DNA of 64,000 bases from assembly GCF_000006565.2 (NCBI RefSeq), contig NC_031474.1, positions 3,755,662 through 3,819,661 on the forward strand, given 5' to 3'. The first letter of the stretch is position 1. The number at the start of each line of letters is the position of its first letter. This DNA is from Toxoplasma gondii ME49. Its lineage: Eukaryota; Apicomplexa; Conoidasida; Eucoccidiorida; Sarcocystidae. Made by a program: the position numbers and the translations under genes. This document shows, in pieces, positions 47,678 to 63,781 of this stretch. The notes under the pieces are model-generated. The model worked only from the letters and a program-made list of their open reading frames with translations, had not been told where the DNA came from and did not search any database.

Positions 47678-50600
47678 ATGAGGTCCCTCGCCTCTGCCGG
47701 CAATGCAGGCCGCCCCCCGGGTGGTCCTGCCGCCTCGCTTCTCCGCCCTTCCTCTTCCTCTTCCTCTTCTTCTTCTTCCTCTTCTTCTTCCTCCTTTTCT
47801 TCCTCTTCTTCCTCTTTTTCTTTTTCCTCCAGCTCGGATTTCGGACTTTTTGGCCACAAGGCGATGACCGGCGACGAAGCCGCTCGACGTTGGGAGTTTC
47901 TGCGCGCAGCGTTTCAGCACATTTTCGCTAAAAAAGCTGGGGCCCTCAGCTACGAGGAAGTCTACCGGTGCGCGGATCACCCTTTACGCAAAGAGGCTCT
48001 CTTCTTCACAGCGCTACGCCTGTCTGCGCGTCTGCGGAGCCTGCACATGCGCACACAGAGATGGGAAAGGAAACACATGCATGCAGCGAGAGACGTTCAG
48101 GGGGTCGGCTCGCGAACCGTATCCCTGCGTTTGTTGCTCGAGCGCATTCACAGGGTTTGTCTCTCCGGTGGCCACTTGCGGTGATCTCTAATCTTTATCT
48201 ACATCACTCTCTGTCTCTCTGTCTCCGTCCTTTTGTATAGGTCTTTGTCGAGCTGTAGATGTTTCTCTGTCTGCGTCGTCTGTCTGTGTCGACGCAGAAG
48301 CGCCCCGCTGTGTCTGTCTGCGTAGATGAAACTCGGTGCCTCTCTGAGCGGCTTGCAGTGTGTCTCTTGCTTCTCTTTGCATGCACGCCACGATTTCTTC
48401 GCATCCGTGTCTCGCGAGGGTGTCTTCACGGCTGTTGGAGAGCCTCGCTTTCCTCTCGCCTTTCGCTGCTTCCAGATACGCCTACTTGTTGGTCATCAAC
48501 AAGAGAGGGCGACTCCTGTACGATGGAGCTCGACAGTGCGTGGAAGGGCATCTGCAAGCGGTGGCAAGTGAAATTGCGGAGAAGGATGACGACGACCTCT
48601 TTCTCGCGGCTCTGCTGGAGAAGTGGAGAGATCACCGCGTAAACATGCAGATGATCAAAGACGTTCTGCTTTACTTAGACAAGTGAGACGCGCGACGGAG
48701 AAGTTGAAGAGAAGTGCAGACTCGGAAAGACTCGCAGGTTGGCGATCCTCGAGCGAGGAGGCAAAAGACAGAAGAGACTGCAGAGAAGAAGAGAAACGAA
48801 GACGACGAAGCGAGAGCTGAGAACGGGGAGAGAGACTCGAGAAGAAGAACAGAACTCAACGAAGAGAAACTGCACAAGAGAGACGTTGTCAGGCTTGGGA
48901 AACGGTGGAGCACGAAAGAGAGATTCACTTGTTTGTGCAAGGGGCGGCCATGCATGCCCAAAACAAGACAAACAAAGTCACGCACAAAAGAAAGAAAAAC
49001 ACAGGCGACTGTTCCTCTCGCTCGGGACTGCGCCTCTCAGACATTCAGGTGTGTGCTCGGCTCTACATACGGGTGTCCTTACCTTTTTTCTCTGACGCTC
49101 TCTCGCTTCGTCTGGGTGTGGAGACCTTCCTCGGCATCAGCTCATTTTCTGTTTTACCTTGCAGACACTACGTCGAGATGCATCACTTGACGCCTTCGTT
49201 TTCGATGGGGATGAGTCTCTTCTGCTCCACGGTTCTGCAGCACCCGAACATTCAGCTCAGATTTCGGCACCTTCTTCTCGACAGAATTCGCAAAGAGAGA
49301 GAGGCAAGACTTCACTCGAAACTTCTCTTTCTCTTCTCTCCTTTCTTCTCCTCTTCTCGCGACTCCTCGGTCTGCGCAGAGTCGTAACCTCCCCCATCTG
49401 TGCTCACAACTTCCCTGTTGCCGATGTACTTGTGTCGCCGTCTCCACATTCCTCTCGCGGTATCTCTTCCACGCAGCAAATGCACCTGTACATGTTTCTC
49501 TTCGGATTTACGTGGATTCAAGTCCATCCACGTGTCTGGATTGTACACGGAGCCCTATTCACCTCTGCGTCTGTCGAAGTCCACCTGCGTTGCGACTTCG
49601 GTCAAGAAACTGAAGCCACCCTTCTCTGCCTACGTAGCTGGTCGCTCGCGTCTAACTCTGGGGAAACTTGCTTCTTACCTGTCACTGCCTATCTGGGCAT
49701 ATTCAAAGAAATTTATGCGGGGATCAGATGGAGCGATCGAGAGGAGACGAAGAAGACTTTCCGCTCGAGAGATGGCGCACCACGACTCGTGAATATCTCT
49801 CCCAACTCGACATTTCTGATAGAGGACCTGGCGTCTGGAGCTGGAAGACCGCGTGCATTTCCTTCTAAAGAGGAGCCTTCCTCTCTGCATTTTTCTCTGC
49901 AAACCGCAACTTCTTCTACCTGTAGACAGACGCCTTTCGAGACATAAAGCCCCCCATAACCTCACGCACATCCATATATATATGTGTATATATATGTATA
50001 TATATGTATATATGTATATATATGTATATGTAAATACATGTATATGTACGGATGTATGTGTATTTATATAAATACTAATGGACACTTGTGAGCTTCACCT
50101 AAATATCTTCATGGAAACTGTTGCATGCATGGATCAATAGAATCTTGCGATATTTCTTCGGAGACTCTCCTATGAAGATGTATATATATATATATATAAT
50201 GTGCATGTAACGCTAAAGCCGAAGAAACACATGTGCGTTTTTTATGGATATATATAGGTTGCTATATGTGTATCCATTGTTGTTTTTTCAGGGCCATCAA
50301 ATTGACCGAATGGTGATGCGGGAGGCGACTGCGATGCTGTCCCAGTTGCGTCTGCATGCTCATCGGCCGGTTTACACGGAGGAGTTTGAGGCACCTTTCC
50401 TGGCTGCGACGCGCGAATTTTACACTCGCGAAGCAGCGGACTTCATCGCGTACAATTCCTCTCCAGAGTTCCTTCAGAAGGTAAGGCGAAACTCAGAAAA
50501 GCGCACTTCTCGAATAACCAATTAAAGATTTTAGTACCTGTAGGAATAGCCATCATAATTGTCGTAGCTGAGAGCTTTTGGTTTGATCGAACTATCACAT

Positions 50601-53600
50601 GCAGATAACTCAATATAACTTTAAATTTTTAAGAGACCCTCGACAGACGCCTAGAAGTCAGTTTTGCAGCCCTCAGAGACACCCCACACCTTCTGTTGCA
50701 TATGCGGCCAGGCCATGATTTCAGGCGACATGCGACAACAGACACACGTTTTCTTTTTTCTGCCTCTTTTTTCTACATGTAAATTTATATATATATATAT
50801 ATATATATATATGACTGAGTGTGGAAATCTACGAATATCAGTGCGTGTACATTCCTGTAGATATGAATATATACATATATAAACATGTATATATACATAT
50901 ATATGTATATATATGTATAAACATACCTCTGTGTACGTGTTCTTATGTACGGATGTACTGTATTTTGAGTAAGTGTCGCGTGCTTGGTTTTTTATGCTTT
51001 TCTTTACTTTTTTCTGCAAATTTTACGTGTGCCTCTTGGTAGAGGAGCTCGAATAATATGTGCCTTTTGTGGATTTCTTTGTTGTCGAGTTAGAGGTGAG
51101 TGTTTCATGTGTTTGATGGAGTTGTTTCTCTCGAGCTGAAAGGTGACTCTGCTGCGCACTGCTGTTTCCCTTGTGTTTCAGGCAGAAAGCCGCATTCGCG
51201 AGGAAGCGAGACGCGTGGAAGAGTATCTTGACCTGGAGACGACTGCGCCTTTACGAGCGCTCATGGAGGACGTTTGGCTGGGCCAACACTTCAAGACTCT
51301 CGTCTATAATCCGAACTCAGGCTGCACGCATTTATTTCAGGCAGATAAAATTGCAGACCTCGCGCGCATGCACCGTCTCTTCTCCTCGGTCCCTGGCGCC
51401 CTCGAGGAAGTTAGACAAGTGATGAAAGAGAGCATCACGAAATACGGTAATGTTTCCTACTTTCTCTCTGTCTTTTGTCTCCCGCTCTTCGCTCGCCTCC
51501 TTTCGAGTTCCCGGTCCTTCTTCCTACGTTTCCCTCAGGTCCGCGCCCCTGCGTTCTTCTCTCGTGCGTTTTCGCTTCTTCCTCAGCATGTCCAGCGTCC
51601 TGTGAACGGTTTGAACTCTTTCAGGGAGACAGTCTCCGGTCTTTTCTTCCTCATGATTCGTTCCTCGAGGCCAAGCGTTCTTTTCTGAATGTTGCGTTTC
51701 AATCGAACGTCCTTTCAAACCTTTTTTCGAACCGGGTCCCTCCAACTTTTCTCTTTTCAGCCACTTCTCGGATTCTTTCCATGCGCCTTTTGCTAGCCAG
51801 TGCTTCAGAGCATGGGCATTTTCAATGTTTTTTCAACACTTTTCTAACGTCTCCTAAAATGTTTCAGGGGAGGCCATCGTCCGCGACCCGGAGAAGACTC
51901 GCGATCCCGTGACGTTTGTGCAGAATTTCCTCGCGCTGAAGGCCAAGTTCGACCAGATCGTCGTTCGCGCCTTTGCAGAAAGCAAAGAGGCCTTCGGCGC
52001 GCTCGTGGCGGTGCGAGGAAACACAGACGGTTCTAGAAAGAGAGAAACAAGCAGAAGACATGTCGCGGCAGAGACAGGGAGAACGAGAACTGAATGAGAC
52101 ACAGGGCAACAGAAAGCGAACAGGGAGAGCGACAGGAGAGACGAATGCGTCAGAACAGAAGACAGAGAGAAGCGAGAGAAGGAGAAAGGGACAAGCGAGG
52201 CGAAGTCGCCGGGCGCAATCCATTCCAGATGTGACGATTGCACTTTTTCAGTTTGAAATTCGTCTCCCAGCTGCTTTTCTTATCCTTCCCTTCAGGCATT
52301 TGAAAACGTTCTGAACAAAGACACGCGAGCGGCGCGCTTCCTCTCGCTTTACCTCGACGACTTGTTTCGAAAAAGCATGCGCGGACTGTCCGAAGCGGAG
52401 GCGGAGCAGAAACTAGACGAAGTGCTCGTGCTCTTCCGGTACCTGCGAGACAAAGACATCTTCGAGGCCCTGTACAAGCAAGTAAGGAGATGCCGTCACC
52501 AGAGAAAAGGAACTCGACTCGAGCAGTGTCCTCTCTCTAGAGGCATGCGCCTCTTGAAACCCTGTTTCCTCGCGGGCGTCCTCGGGGGGAAGCGTCGCTT
52601 CGTCCCCACGGCGAATTCACCGGTAGAACGTCAGGTGTACGCACACTAGAGCCGGACTCGCAGTGTCTCGCGCAACTCCTCTGCGTTCGAGAGTCTCCGA
52701 CAATTCTCCCATTCATCTGTTTCATCTTCTCTGCAGAGGGAAAAAGAGACACGTATATACATATCTATCTACATATATATAAATATATATTTACATATAT
52801 ATATATATATATTTACATATATATATATATATATTTACATATATATATATATTTACATGTATATATATATATATATTTACATATATATATATATTTACAT
52901 ATATATATATTTACATATATATATATGCATGCTTTCATTTATCTAGAGGTGTGTGTGGATATCTGTGAATTCAAGTCTCTGATCGCGCATACTTAGAGAC
53001 TTGAATTCACATATATCCACAGTTGTGGGGAGATGCAGACTCTGTTGTGGGGAAAACGTGCACCCGTTTTGGATATGTAAATAGCGAAATGCATTTTCCA
53101 AGAAAAGTGTAGAAATGCACGCATGCATTCAACTTTTTGCGTACATCTGCCTGTGCGCTGGCGACCACAGAGACAAGGGACGTGGCGGTCGCGAGTGTAT
53201 GTACACCTCGGGCGAGGAGTAAGGGATCCAGGAGAGGCGCACTCGCGGAGATTCTGCAGATGTGCTCAGATATATATATATATATATATATATATTATTT
53301 TTGGAGAAACGTTTCTCGGGGTTTTGCGAATTGGAGAGAAGATTCGCCCGTCTTCCTGCCTTTCTCTGTTCAGCACCTCGCCCGTCGTCTCCTGGGAGGC
53401 CGCTCCGCGTCTGAAGAAGAGGAGAAGAAGATGATTGTCAAACTGAAGGCTGAATGCGGTCGGTGTGCTCACACTCCCGTTCCGAAAATGCGTCCGGCAT
53501 TTGCTCTGCATTTGTCGTTTAGCTCTTTCTTCTTTCTCATGCAGAGGCAGACCCTCTCCTCTCTTTGCAGAGACAGAGAGAACGAGAAGAGCCGCATTCC

Positions 53601-54000
53601 ACCTGCCGCACAGCTTCTCTATTTCCCCTTGTTCGCTTCTCTCTTTGTTTTGCTCTTTCTTCTTCTCCTCTTTCGCGTCTCCCGTTCCTTGTTTCGAGAG
53701 GGCGCCAAGCAATCAGAGGTTTCAATTTGTTTTCCATTTTTTTCCAATTTTTTTCTTCCTTCTTGTTTCCCTCGATTTGCCCTCCGATTTTCTTCTCGAT
53801 TTCTCGCAGGACAACAGTACACGTCGAAGCTCGAGGTCATGTACCGAGACATGCAGGCATCCGATGACATTATGCGGCAATACCACGCTAGAGAAGATCT
53901 CCAGAGGTATGATAGACAACAAATATTCACGTGTATGCTCTCATTCAATCATTCATAAATGTGTATGTAGACAAACTAACATGCGCAAATATACATATCT

Positions 54001-54031
<31 letters not shown>

Positions 54032-57000
54032 TATTTATACGTATACATGTATGCATTTATTCATTTCTTCAAATATATATATATATATATTATCTGTCTC
54101 CTCACAAATTTACACATGTTTATTTCCATATAATCTATATATATATATATATATATAGATAGATAGATAGATAGATAGATATCGATAAACATACGTCTCT
54201 CTGCGTAAGTTGTATGTCTTCTCGTTCGTCGTCTGTTTCTTTCCAGAGACACTGCCTGTCCTGTCTCGCTGTTGGACGCGCGCCTCCTGCAACTCGGTCG
54301 CGCGATTGCGCGTCGCGCAGGGACTTTCGCCTCTGCTTCTGGCAGTTTTTCTGCCTCCGCTCTCCACCAACCTGTAGACGACACAGTCCGGTCGCCGAAC
54401 GACCCCAACGCATCCGACAGTCCCGAGTCGCCGGCCTTCACCACGCCTCTGCCTTCTTCCTCTTCTGCTTCTTCTTCCTCTTCCGCTTCTTCTTCCTCTT
54501 CTGCTTCTTCTTCCTCTTCTTCTTCTTCCTCTTCTTCTGCTTCCTCCTTCGCGCCTTGTCCTCCCTCTTCTTCTGTGTGGGGATGCGAGGTTCCGCAAGG
54601 TCGTGGCGAGTTCGAGTTTTCGGTGCGCGTGATCACACAGGGGACATGGCCAGTGGATGCGCAGACGCTGATTTCCGAAACTCAACTTTTGCCGAGTCTC
54701 CTGGCCGAAGAAGCGACGCGCTTCGAGGCCTTCTACCTGGGGCGTCACAACGGCCGGGTGCTCAGGTGGAACCTCGCGCAAGTCGGTCTAAAACTCAGAG
54801 CAAAGGATAAAGGAAGGAAACAAGTGAAGTCGGCAAGTGACAGGTTGAGCAAGAGAAGAAAGGGATAGGCGAGGGGGGAGAGAGACTCGAGAGAAGAAGG
54901 AGACAAGAGATAAGAGAGAGTGGAAGAAACAGGAGGGAGAAAGGGATGAGAGAGGACCAGAGGAAGAAGAGAGGAGAGAGTGAGATCAAGAAGAAGAACT
55001 GTGACAACTGACGGATCTTGTCTCGAATGTGAACAAAGAGGTCCGCTTGCTGACTGGTCTTTGAAATCAAATGGATCATTGCATTGGTCGTGTCTACATC
55101 TGGAGTCACCCTATCTGAGCGGCAGTATTTCGTATTCCGTCTGTGTTCTTTTCTAATCTGGACATTTGCCCCTGTTGTCTTTGCAGGGAAAGGCGAGTGT
55201 TCGCGGCCAGTTGCTCCACAGTCGCCACGAGTTCGAGTGCACGACGTTGCAGATGATTTTTCTTCTCGCATTCAACTTTTTCCCTTCCACGCCGGTCTCC
55301 GTCAGTGACCTTCTCCAGCCTTTCTTCGCTGTCTCTTCCTCCCTCTCTCGCGCGGAGTTAAAGAGACATCTCATCAGCCTCACCACGCCTCGATGCAAGT
55401 GCGAAAAAGAGTATTTCTTCTCCACACCAAAAGACTTTCACACGAACACAGATGTTTCGTGTGCGTCTCTGAGAATCGAGTTGCGTATATCAACTGAAGG
55501 TGCATATGTTCACACATATATATGTGCTTGTTTATATTTGTTTGTGTATTTGTGTAGAGATTCAGATGTGCTCTGTTTTTCTTCCGTTCCTTGTGTTTTC
55601 AGAATCTTGCTGCGAGCCTCATCTGGTGCAGGAGCGGCGAATGCGGCCGAGCTGAAAGACTCGGACACTCTCACGGTTCGTCTCTCCGCGGAAGTTAAGA
55701 GATGAAATTCTCTTGTGCGAGGGGAGACGTCACTTGCTGTCCTTCGTCTTCTGTGCTGCTGGCCGCTTGCAGGTTGATTGGAACCGGACTGTCTGTCGTC
55801 CTTTACGTGAAAAACGAAGAAACAGAGAAACGACCATTGCTTGCCTCTGTCTTGCATCCTCTCCCTAGTCTTTCGTCCACCCTCACGACTCTAAAACACA
55901 CTGATGTCTCCATGGATGTGTACACATGTATACGAGTACATACATATATATATATATGTAAATTTGTTTGCAGAGCGGTGGACCAAGTTGTGTTAGACTT
56001 CGACGTTTCTGTGCATGCATCTCCGTATCAAACTAGATCCATATTCGATACTTCTTCATGTACATCTTTATCTTTATATATATATATATATATATATAGA
56101 TATATTTTATATGTGGTTGTATATATATATATATACGTAAATGGAGCGAGAACGCTCTATTTCATGTATTTCAGAGGCGCTTTTGTCGTTGAATCGTGAA
56201 TTTTCGTCTTCCTCTTGTCCGTGTGCATGAGCGTGGTGGGCATCCGTGGCGTCTGTTAGCTGCAATCCCTCGGCTCGACCGAAATCTTTTTTCGAAAGAC
56301 GAAGCCTAGGCGCCTGGGGAACGCGCTTTTCACCGAACGTGAATTCTCGACTGGCAGACGGCCTCGTGTTTTCTCCAGGTCAATCTAAGCTACACGAACA
56401 AGCTCAGGCGAGTTCGAGTTCCCCTCGTCGCGGTGCCCGCGGCCGCTGGAAGTGGAGAGGCCGCAGACGCGTGGGCGACTCCGCATTTGGAGGCGCAAGC
56501 TGGCGCCGATGTCCCGTCGAGTGTCGAGCAGGACCGAAACTACCTGTGAGGAGAAGGCGACAGAGGTTCTGCCGGGAAGCGAAAGTGCAGAGTTCTGCGA
56601 AAGATGAAAAATGTGGAAGAAACGTAGTTTAGCAATCGTGAAAGAGAAGGAAATTCTCCACCTCGGTCGCGAGCGAAATGTGAAAGTGTGCCCTACCATG
56701 TGCCGAAAAAGAGACATCAGTTGCGAACGTTTGGAAGAAGGATAACGCGCGCTCAGTTCTGCAGGAGGCGAAAAGGACGTTGCTCTGAGGGGAGAATTGT
56801 GAGTCCGGTGGCAGGGATTTCTTTCGCATCAGATATGTTTTGCGCGAATTGCGTAGAGGGTAACATCCGCAGTGCCGCGTTTCAGAGACTCTCGAGAGGC
56901 TGGAGTCGATCAAGTGGCGTTTCGTGGAAGTCTTGTTTCACAATGTTAAACGTTGCAGTCGAGTATCAGACGGATAAAACTCGCATGCGTCCAGAGGCAG

Positions 57001-58563
57001 AGATGAGTCTTCCTGTCTCCTTGCGCCTTGTTTCCCAACGGTCCTCAACGGCCGGAATGTCCGCGCGTTCCCTCCCTTCGCCTTTCTTCGGTGCAGCGTG
57101 GAACGCACGGGCTCCGATTTCGCCGAGAGCGTTTCGCAGCTCGCCGCGTTTCCTGGACACTGTTTCTCGTGTTGTGCGGAAAAGATGTGGAAACGGACGA
57201 ACGTATACGTCTACCAGGCATACGGTGTTTCGAATAACGCCGCGTTTTTTCTCGTCGCGTTTCTTCCGTCGTTCGTCTTCGGTGGTGTTTCTCACCAGTC
57301 ACTGGATGGCATGACTCCAAGCACGCCGCTCTCGGGGTGCGAGAAGGCCGTTCGCCTCTGAGCGCCGCAGAGGACGCTCGAAGAACGCGCCATGCATCCG
57401 AGTTGTGTTTCCTTCGTTGTCGCCTTCTCTCTCGCGGATTTCGCACGCCTTCCACGCGAGGGAGAACGGTGTTTTTCTGCATCCGTCCGAGCGAAACGGC
57501 GCGGATCTCGCACACCCAGGCTTCAGGGGGTCGGTTCACTCTGAAGTTGAAGGGGACGTTTTCAGAGGGGACACTAACGCCTTCGTTCAAGTCAAAGGAA
57601 GTCTAACTTCCTGGACAGCGAAATGTGCAGTTCAGTCACTTTCTCCTTGCTTTCAGGGTCGAAGCTGCGATCGTGAGGGTGATGAAGACTCGCAGACGGA
57701 TGATTCACAATGACCTGCTCGTGGAAGTCACTCGACACCTGGCGCAGCGATTTCGCCCCTCGCCTGCCCTCATCAAACAGCGAGTAGAAAAACTCATCGA
57801 GAGAGAATTTCTCGAAAGAGATGCCGCCGACAGGTCCGCCCACCCTGCGCTCCCCAAAACGGTCGCATCTCAGACGTCCACGTCCTTTCACTCCTACAAT
57901 ATATATATATATATATATATGTATTCATGTATTCATATATATATACATATATTAATGTGTGTGCATATATATTTATGCATGCATTCGTGTATTCATATAT
58001 CTACAAATGTTGGATCTCAGTATCCTATGGCATTAAGATTATTACACATCGATTATGTTGTAGGCGTAGTATATGGATTTCTGCTATCCCTCGTATTAAC
58101 AGCGATACATATATATATATATATATTTATCTGCATGTATTTGTGTATATTTATTTTGTCTCTCCATCTTTTTCTCGGAACGTTGCGAGGGTTTTGCGTG
58201 CAAACGAACCGTGTAGCCAGTGTTTTTTATTTGCGTGTAATCGATGTAAATAGACAACGGGTCTGCGACCTTGAGTTTTTTCGTGTCGATTCATTTCCTT
58301 CGATACATGCTTGCATGTCCCCTTGTGTAGAAGAGAAGGCGAACTTGTTTCTCCATCGAGCGTTTCTAGTCCTGTTTCACTTATTGATAACCTCGTAGCT
58401 GCTCTGCTGAGGGGAAGGATGTGTGTTTGGAGGACTTGGCATAGCGCGCATAACGCGAGGCTACTGAACAGTGGCCGTTTTAGGTTCTTCAAACATCGCG
58501 CTTTTTTCTCGTTCTCAATGTCTCGGGTGTTTGTGCAGGCGAATGTACAACTACCTGGCGTAG
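47678..58563 (+). CDS. Cullin, fifteen exons, 929 residues
   Basis: Scaffold of a cullin-RING ubiquitin ligase. Exons: 47678-47967, 48476-48682, 49165-49303, 50292-50480, 51182-51446, 51868-52010, 52296-52481, 53374-53458, 53810-53906, 54247-54781, 55187-55398, 55603-55675, 56379-56545, 57657-57833, 58539-58563. Phases close exactly. Cullin repeats run from ~65 ([31 protein letters not shown]). HLARRLL at ~474 opens the cullin-homology domain, and [13 protein letters not shown] lies near 660. The C-terminal winged helix ([11 protein letters not shown]) places the predicted neddylated lysine at ~873. The protein ends in Asn-Tyr-Leu-Ala, like classical cullins. Usual length is 740-780; the excess is Ser-rich DNA-encoded tracts near 24-58 and 605-640. 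ATG 47864 (residue 63) is an alternative start just before the conserved part. The paralogue is unclear, with some CUL3-like features. Intron 3 must use a GC donor. Confidence 0.95.
49304..50291 (+). other. GC-AG intron of the cullin gene
   Basis: Intron 3. The upstream exon must end after Arg-Lys-Glu-Arg-Glu for the cullin alignment to continue with GHQIDRMVM. The junction reads GAGAGAG|GCAAGA, with acceptor TTTTTTCAG|GGC. No GT occurs between about 49225 and 49303, so a GT donor cannot replace it. GCAAG is the usual form of minor GC donors. Confidence 0.8.
49971..50935. repeat. AT microsatellites in cullin introns 3 and 4
   Basis: TATATA runs with GTATATATGTATA steps at 49973-50035, a pure run at 50180-50198, and runs at 50787-50811 and 50868-50915. 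None enters exon 4 (50292-50480). Confidence 0.85.
52757..52926. repeat. Composite satellite, (TA)n punctuated by TTTACA
   Basis: Seven TTTACA blocks, each followed by 8-20 bases of TA repeat, form a higher-order array in cullin intron 7. Repeat lengths vary between blocks, as expected from slippage. Confidence 0.9.
52955..53020. repeat. 26-bp inverted repeat with 14-base loop
   Basis: Left arm 52955-52980 and right arm 52995-53020 are complementary at 25 of 26 positions, with one C/A difference. The loop is 52981-52994. The transcript of cullin intron 7 could fold into a long hairpin here. Confidence 0.85.
53195..53206. repeat. GTGTA-tg-TACAC palindrome
   Basis: Five-base perfect arms, flanked by CGA on the left and CTCG on the right, in cullin intron 7. 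It shares its central eight bases with the 24097 palindrome. Confidence 0.45.
53268..54184. repeat. AT and GATA microsatellites in cullin introns 7 and 9
   Basis: TA run at 53269-53294 in intron 7. In intron 9, TA runs lie at about 54016-54034, 54074-54090 and 54137-54158, the last leading into a GATA/TAGA run at 54157-54182. Confidence 0.85.
55935..56136. repeat. AT microsatellites in cullin intron 12
   Basis: TA runs near 55943-55957, 56075-56098 and 56120-56136, between exons 12 and 13. A further pair in intron 14 lies at 57898-57921 and 58108-58126. Confidence 0.85.
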
Positions 58564-59177
58564 TTCTCCTTTTTTTCTGTCTTCTCGCTCTCTTCGAGGT
58601 GGAGAGGCTCCTTTCCTCGTGTCTCTCTCTCTTGCCCCGATTTCTCTGCGGGTGTTGTGTCTCTTGTGCCTCTCCATCCAACGCTCAGATTCTTTTCCGA
58701 GTTGATCGCGTCTGTCGTTTCTGACGAGACATCGCATTCACGTTTTTCTCCGACCTTCTGCACTTCTTACTCGATGCAGGACAGACTTGTTCAACACAGA
58801 CGGGAAGGGGGAAAGGGAGGGACTTCGTGTTCCAGTAGAAGAGATCGTCTTCGTGTTTTCTGTCAAGAATTCGGGAAGGCCTTTCGCTTTTTCACAGAGC
58901 GCATGAAGGCTGTTAAATGAGCGGATTTGCCTCGCTCGTGTGCGGCGAGTCTTTGCTTTTGAACGTGGAAAGACCCGGAAAAGAGGAATTTCACTCACAC
59001 ATGCTGCGGCAGTTTCTGCCACGGCTTGTTCTGCCAACGAACCGACTCAAAGTGTACACTTTTCAAACAACGAGCTTGCAGTTGTTCACTCGTGTATACG
59101 CTTGAACCGAATGCATGTGTATGTATATGCATGCACATATACAATATGTGTGTGTCACGACCCTTCAATGTATTCAG
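58564..59177. other. 3' flank of the cullin gene
   Basis: Follows the cullin stop. A possible tiny first exon of the next gene (ATG 58917, seven codons, donor CTC|GTGTGC) is too weak to assert. Confidence 0.4.
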
Positions 59178-59585
59178 GCGTGCTTTGAAAACGGGTTCCC
59201 ACTGTCGTTCTCCAGTGATTCTCAGTCTTTGTCGGCAAACTCTTCCTTCAGATCTGACGCTGGTCTTCGGCGATTTCCACCTGTTTTCCCTGGAATCCCT
59301 GTGGTTCGCTCGAAACCTCAGTTCCGCTTATATTCAGAGAGCCCCCTGGACACACAGGTCGTGGGCGGACCACCTCACTTCAAGGTGCGCCCGTTGGGAG
59401 TTGCTATGTGGAGGGGTTCTCTAGAATCTCTCCAATTTTAGAAAAATATCCTTTTCAAAACAAAGCAGAGCTACGGATTCGGGGAACGCTTTTCTCTTCC
59501 TGTGTCGGCTGTCGACCAGAAGCACTGGTTTTCTGGAGTTGATCGCCTTCCCGCCGGAGACGAACAGAACAAGTCTGAAATTTAA
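59178..59585 (+). CDS. Possible small uncharacterised protein, two 3' exons, partial model
   Basis: Candidate exons are 59178-59384 (after TATTCAG, ending AAG|GTGCGC) and 59520-59585 (after a pyrimidine-rich tract and CGACCAG), both phase 0, ending at TAA. The first is open for 69 codons with ordinary protein composition (for example VRSKPQFRLYSESPLDTQVV). The second adds 21 residues ending in Asn-Lys-Ser-Glu-Ile. No family is recognised. The 5' exon is unresolved; ATG 58917 with a seven-codon exon would fit in phase, but both its start context and donor are poor. Confidence 0.33.

Positions 59586-63781
<4,196 letters not shown>

Noticed and set aside
47083..47931. 282-codon + frame upstream of the cullin start
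   Set aside because: Starts at GTG and becomes Phe/Leu runs from pyrimidine-rich leader DNA; it is a different frame from the cullin.
54061..54781. Minus-strand frames with long Glu or Arg-Gly runs
   Set aside because: Antisense of the cullin's Ser-coding tract and adjacent microsatellites.
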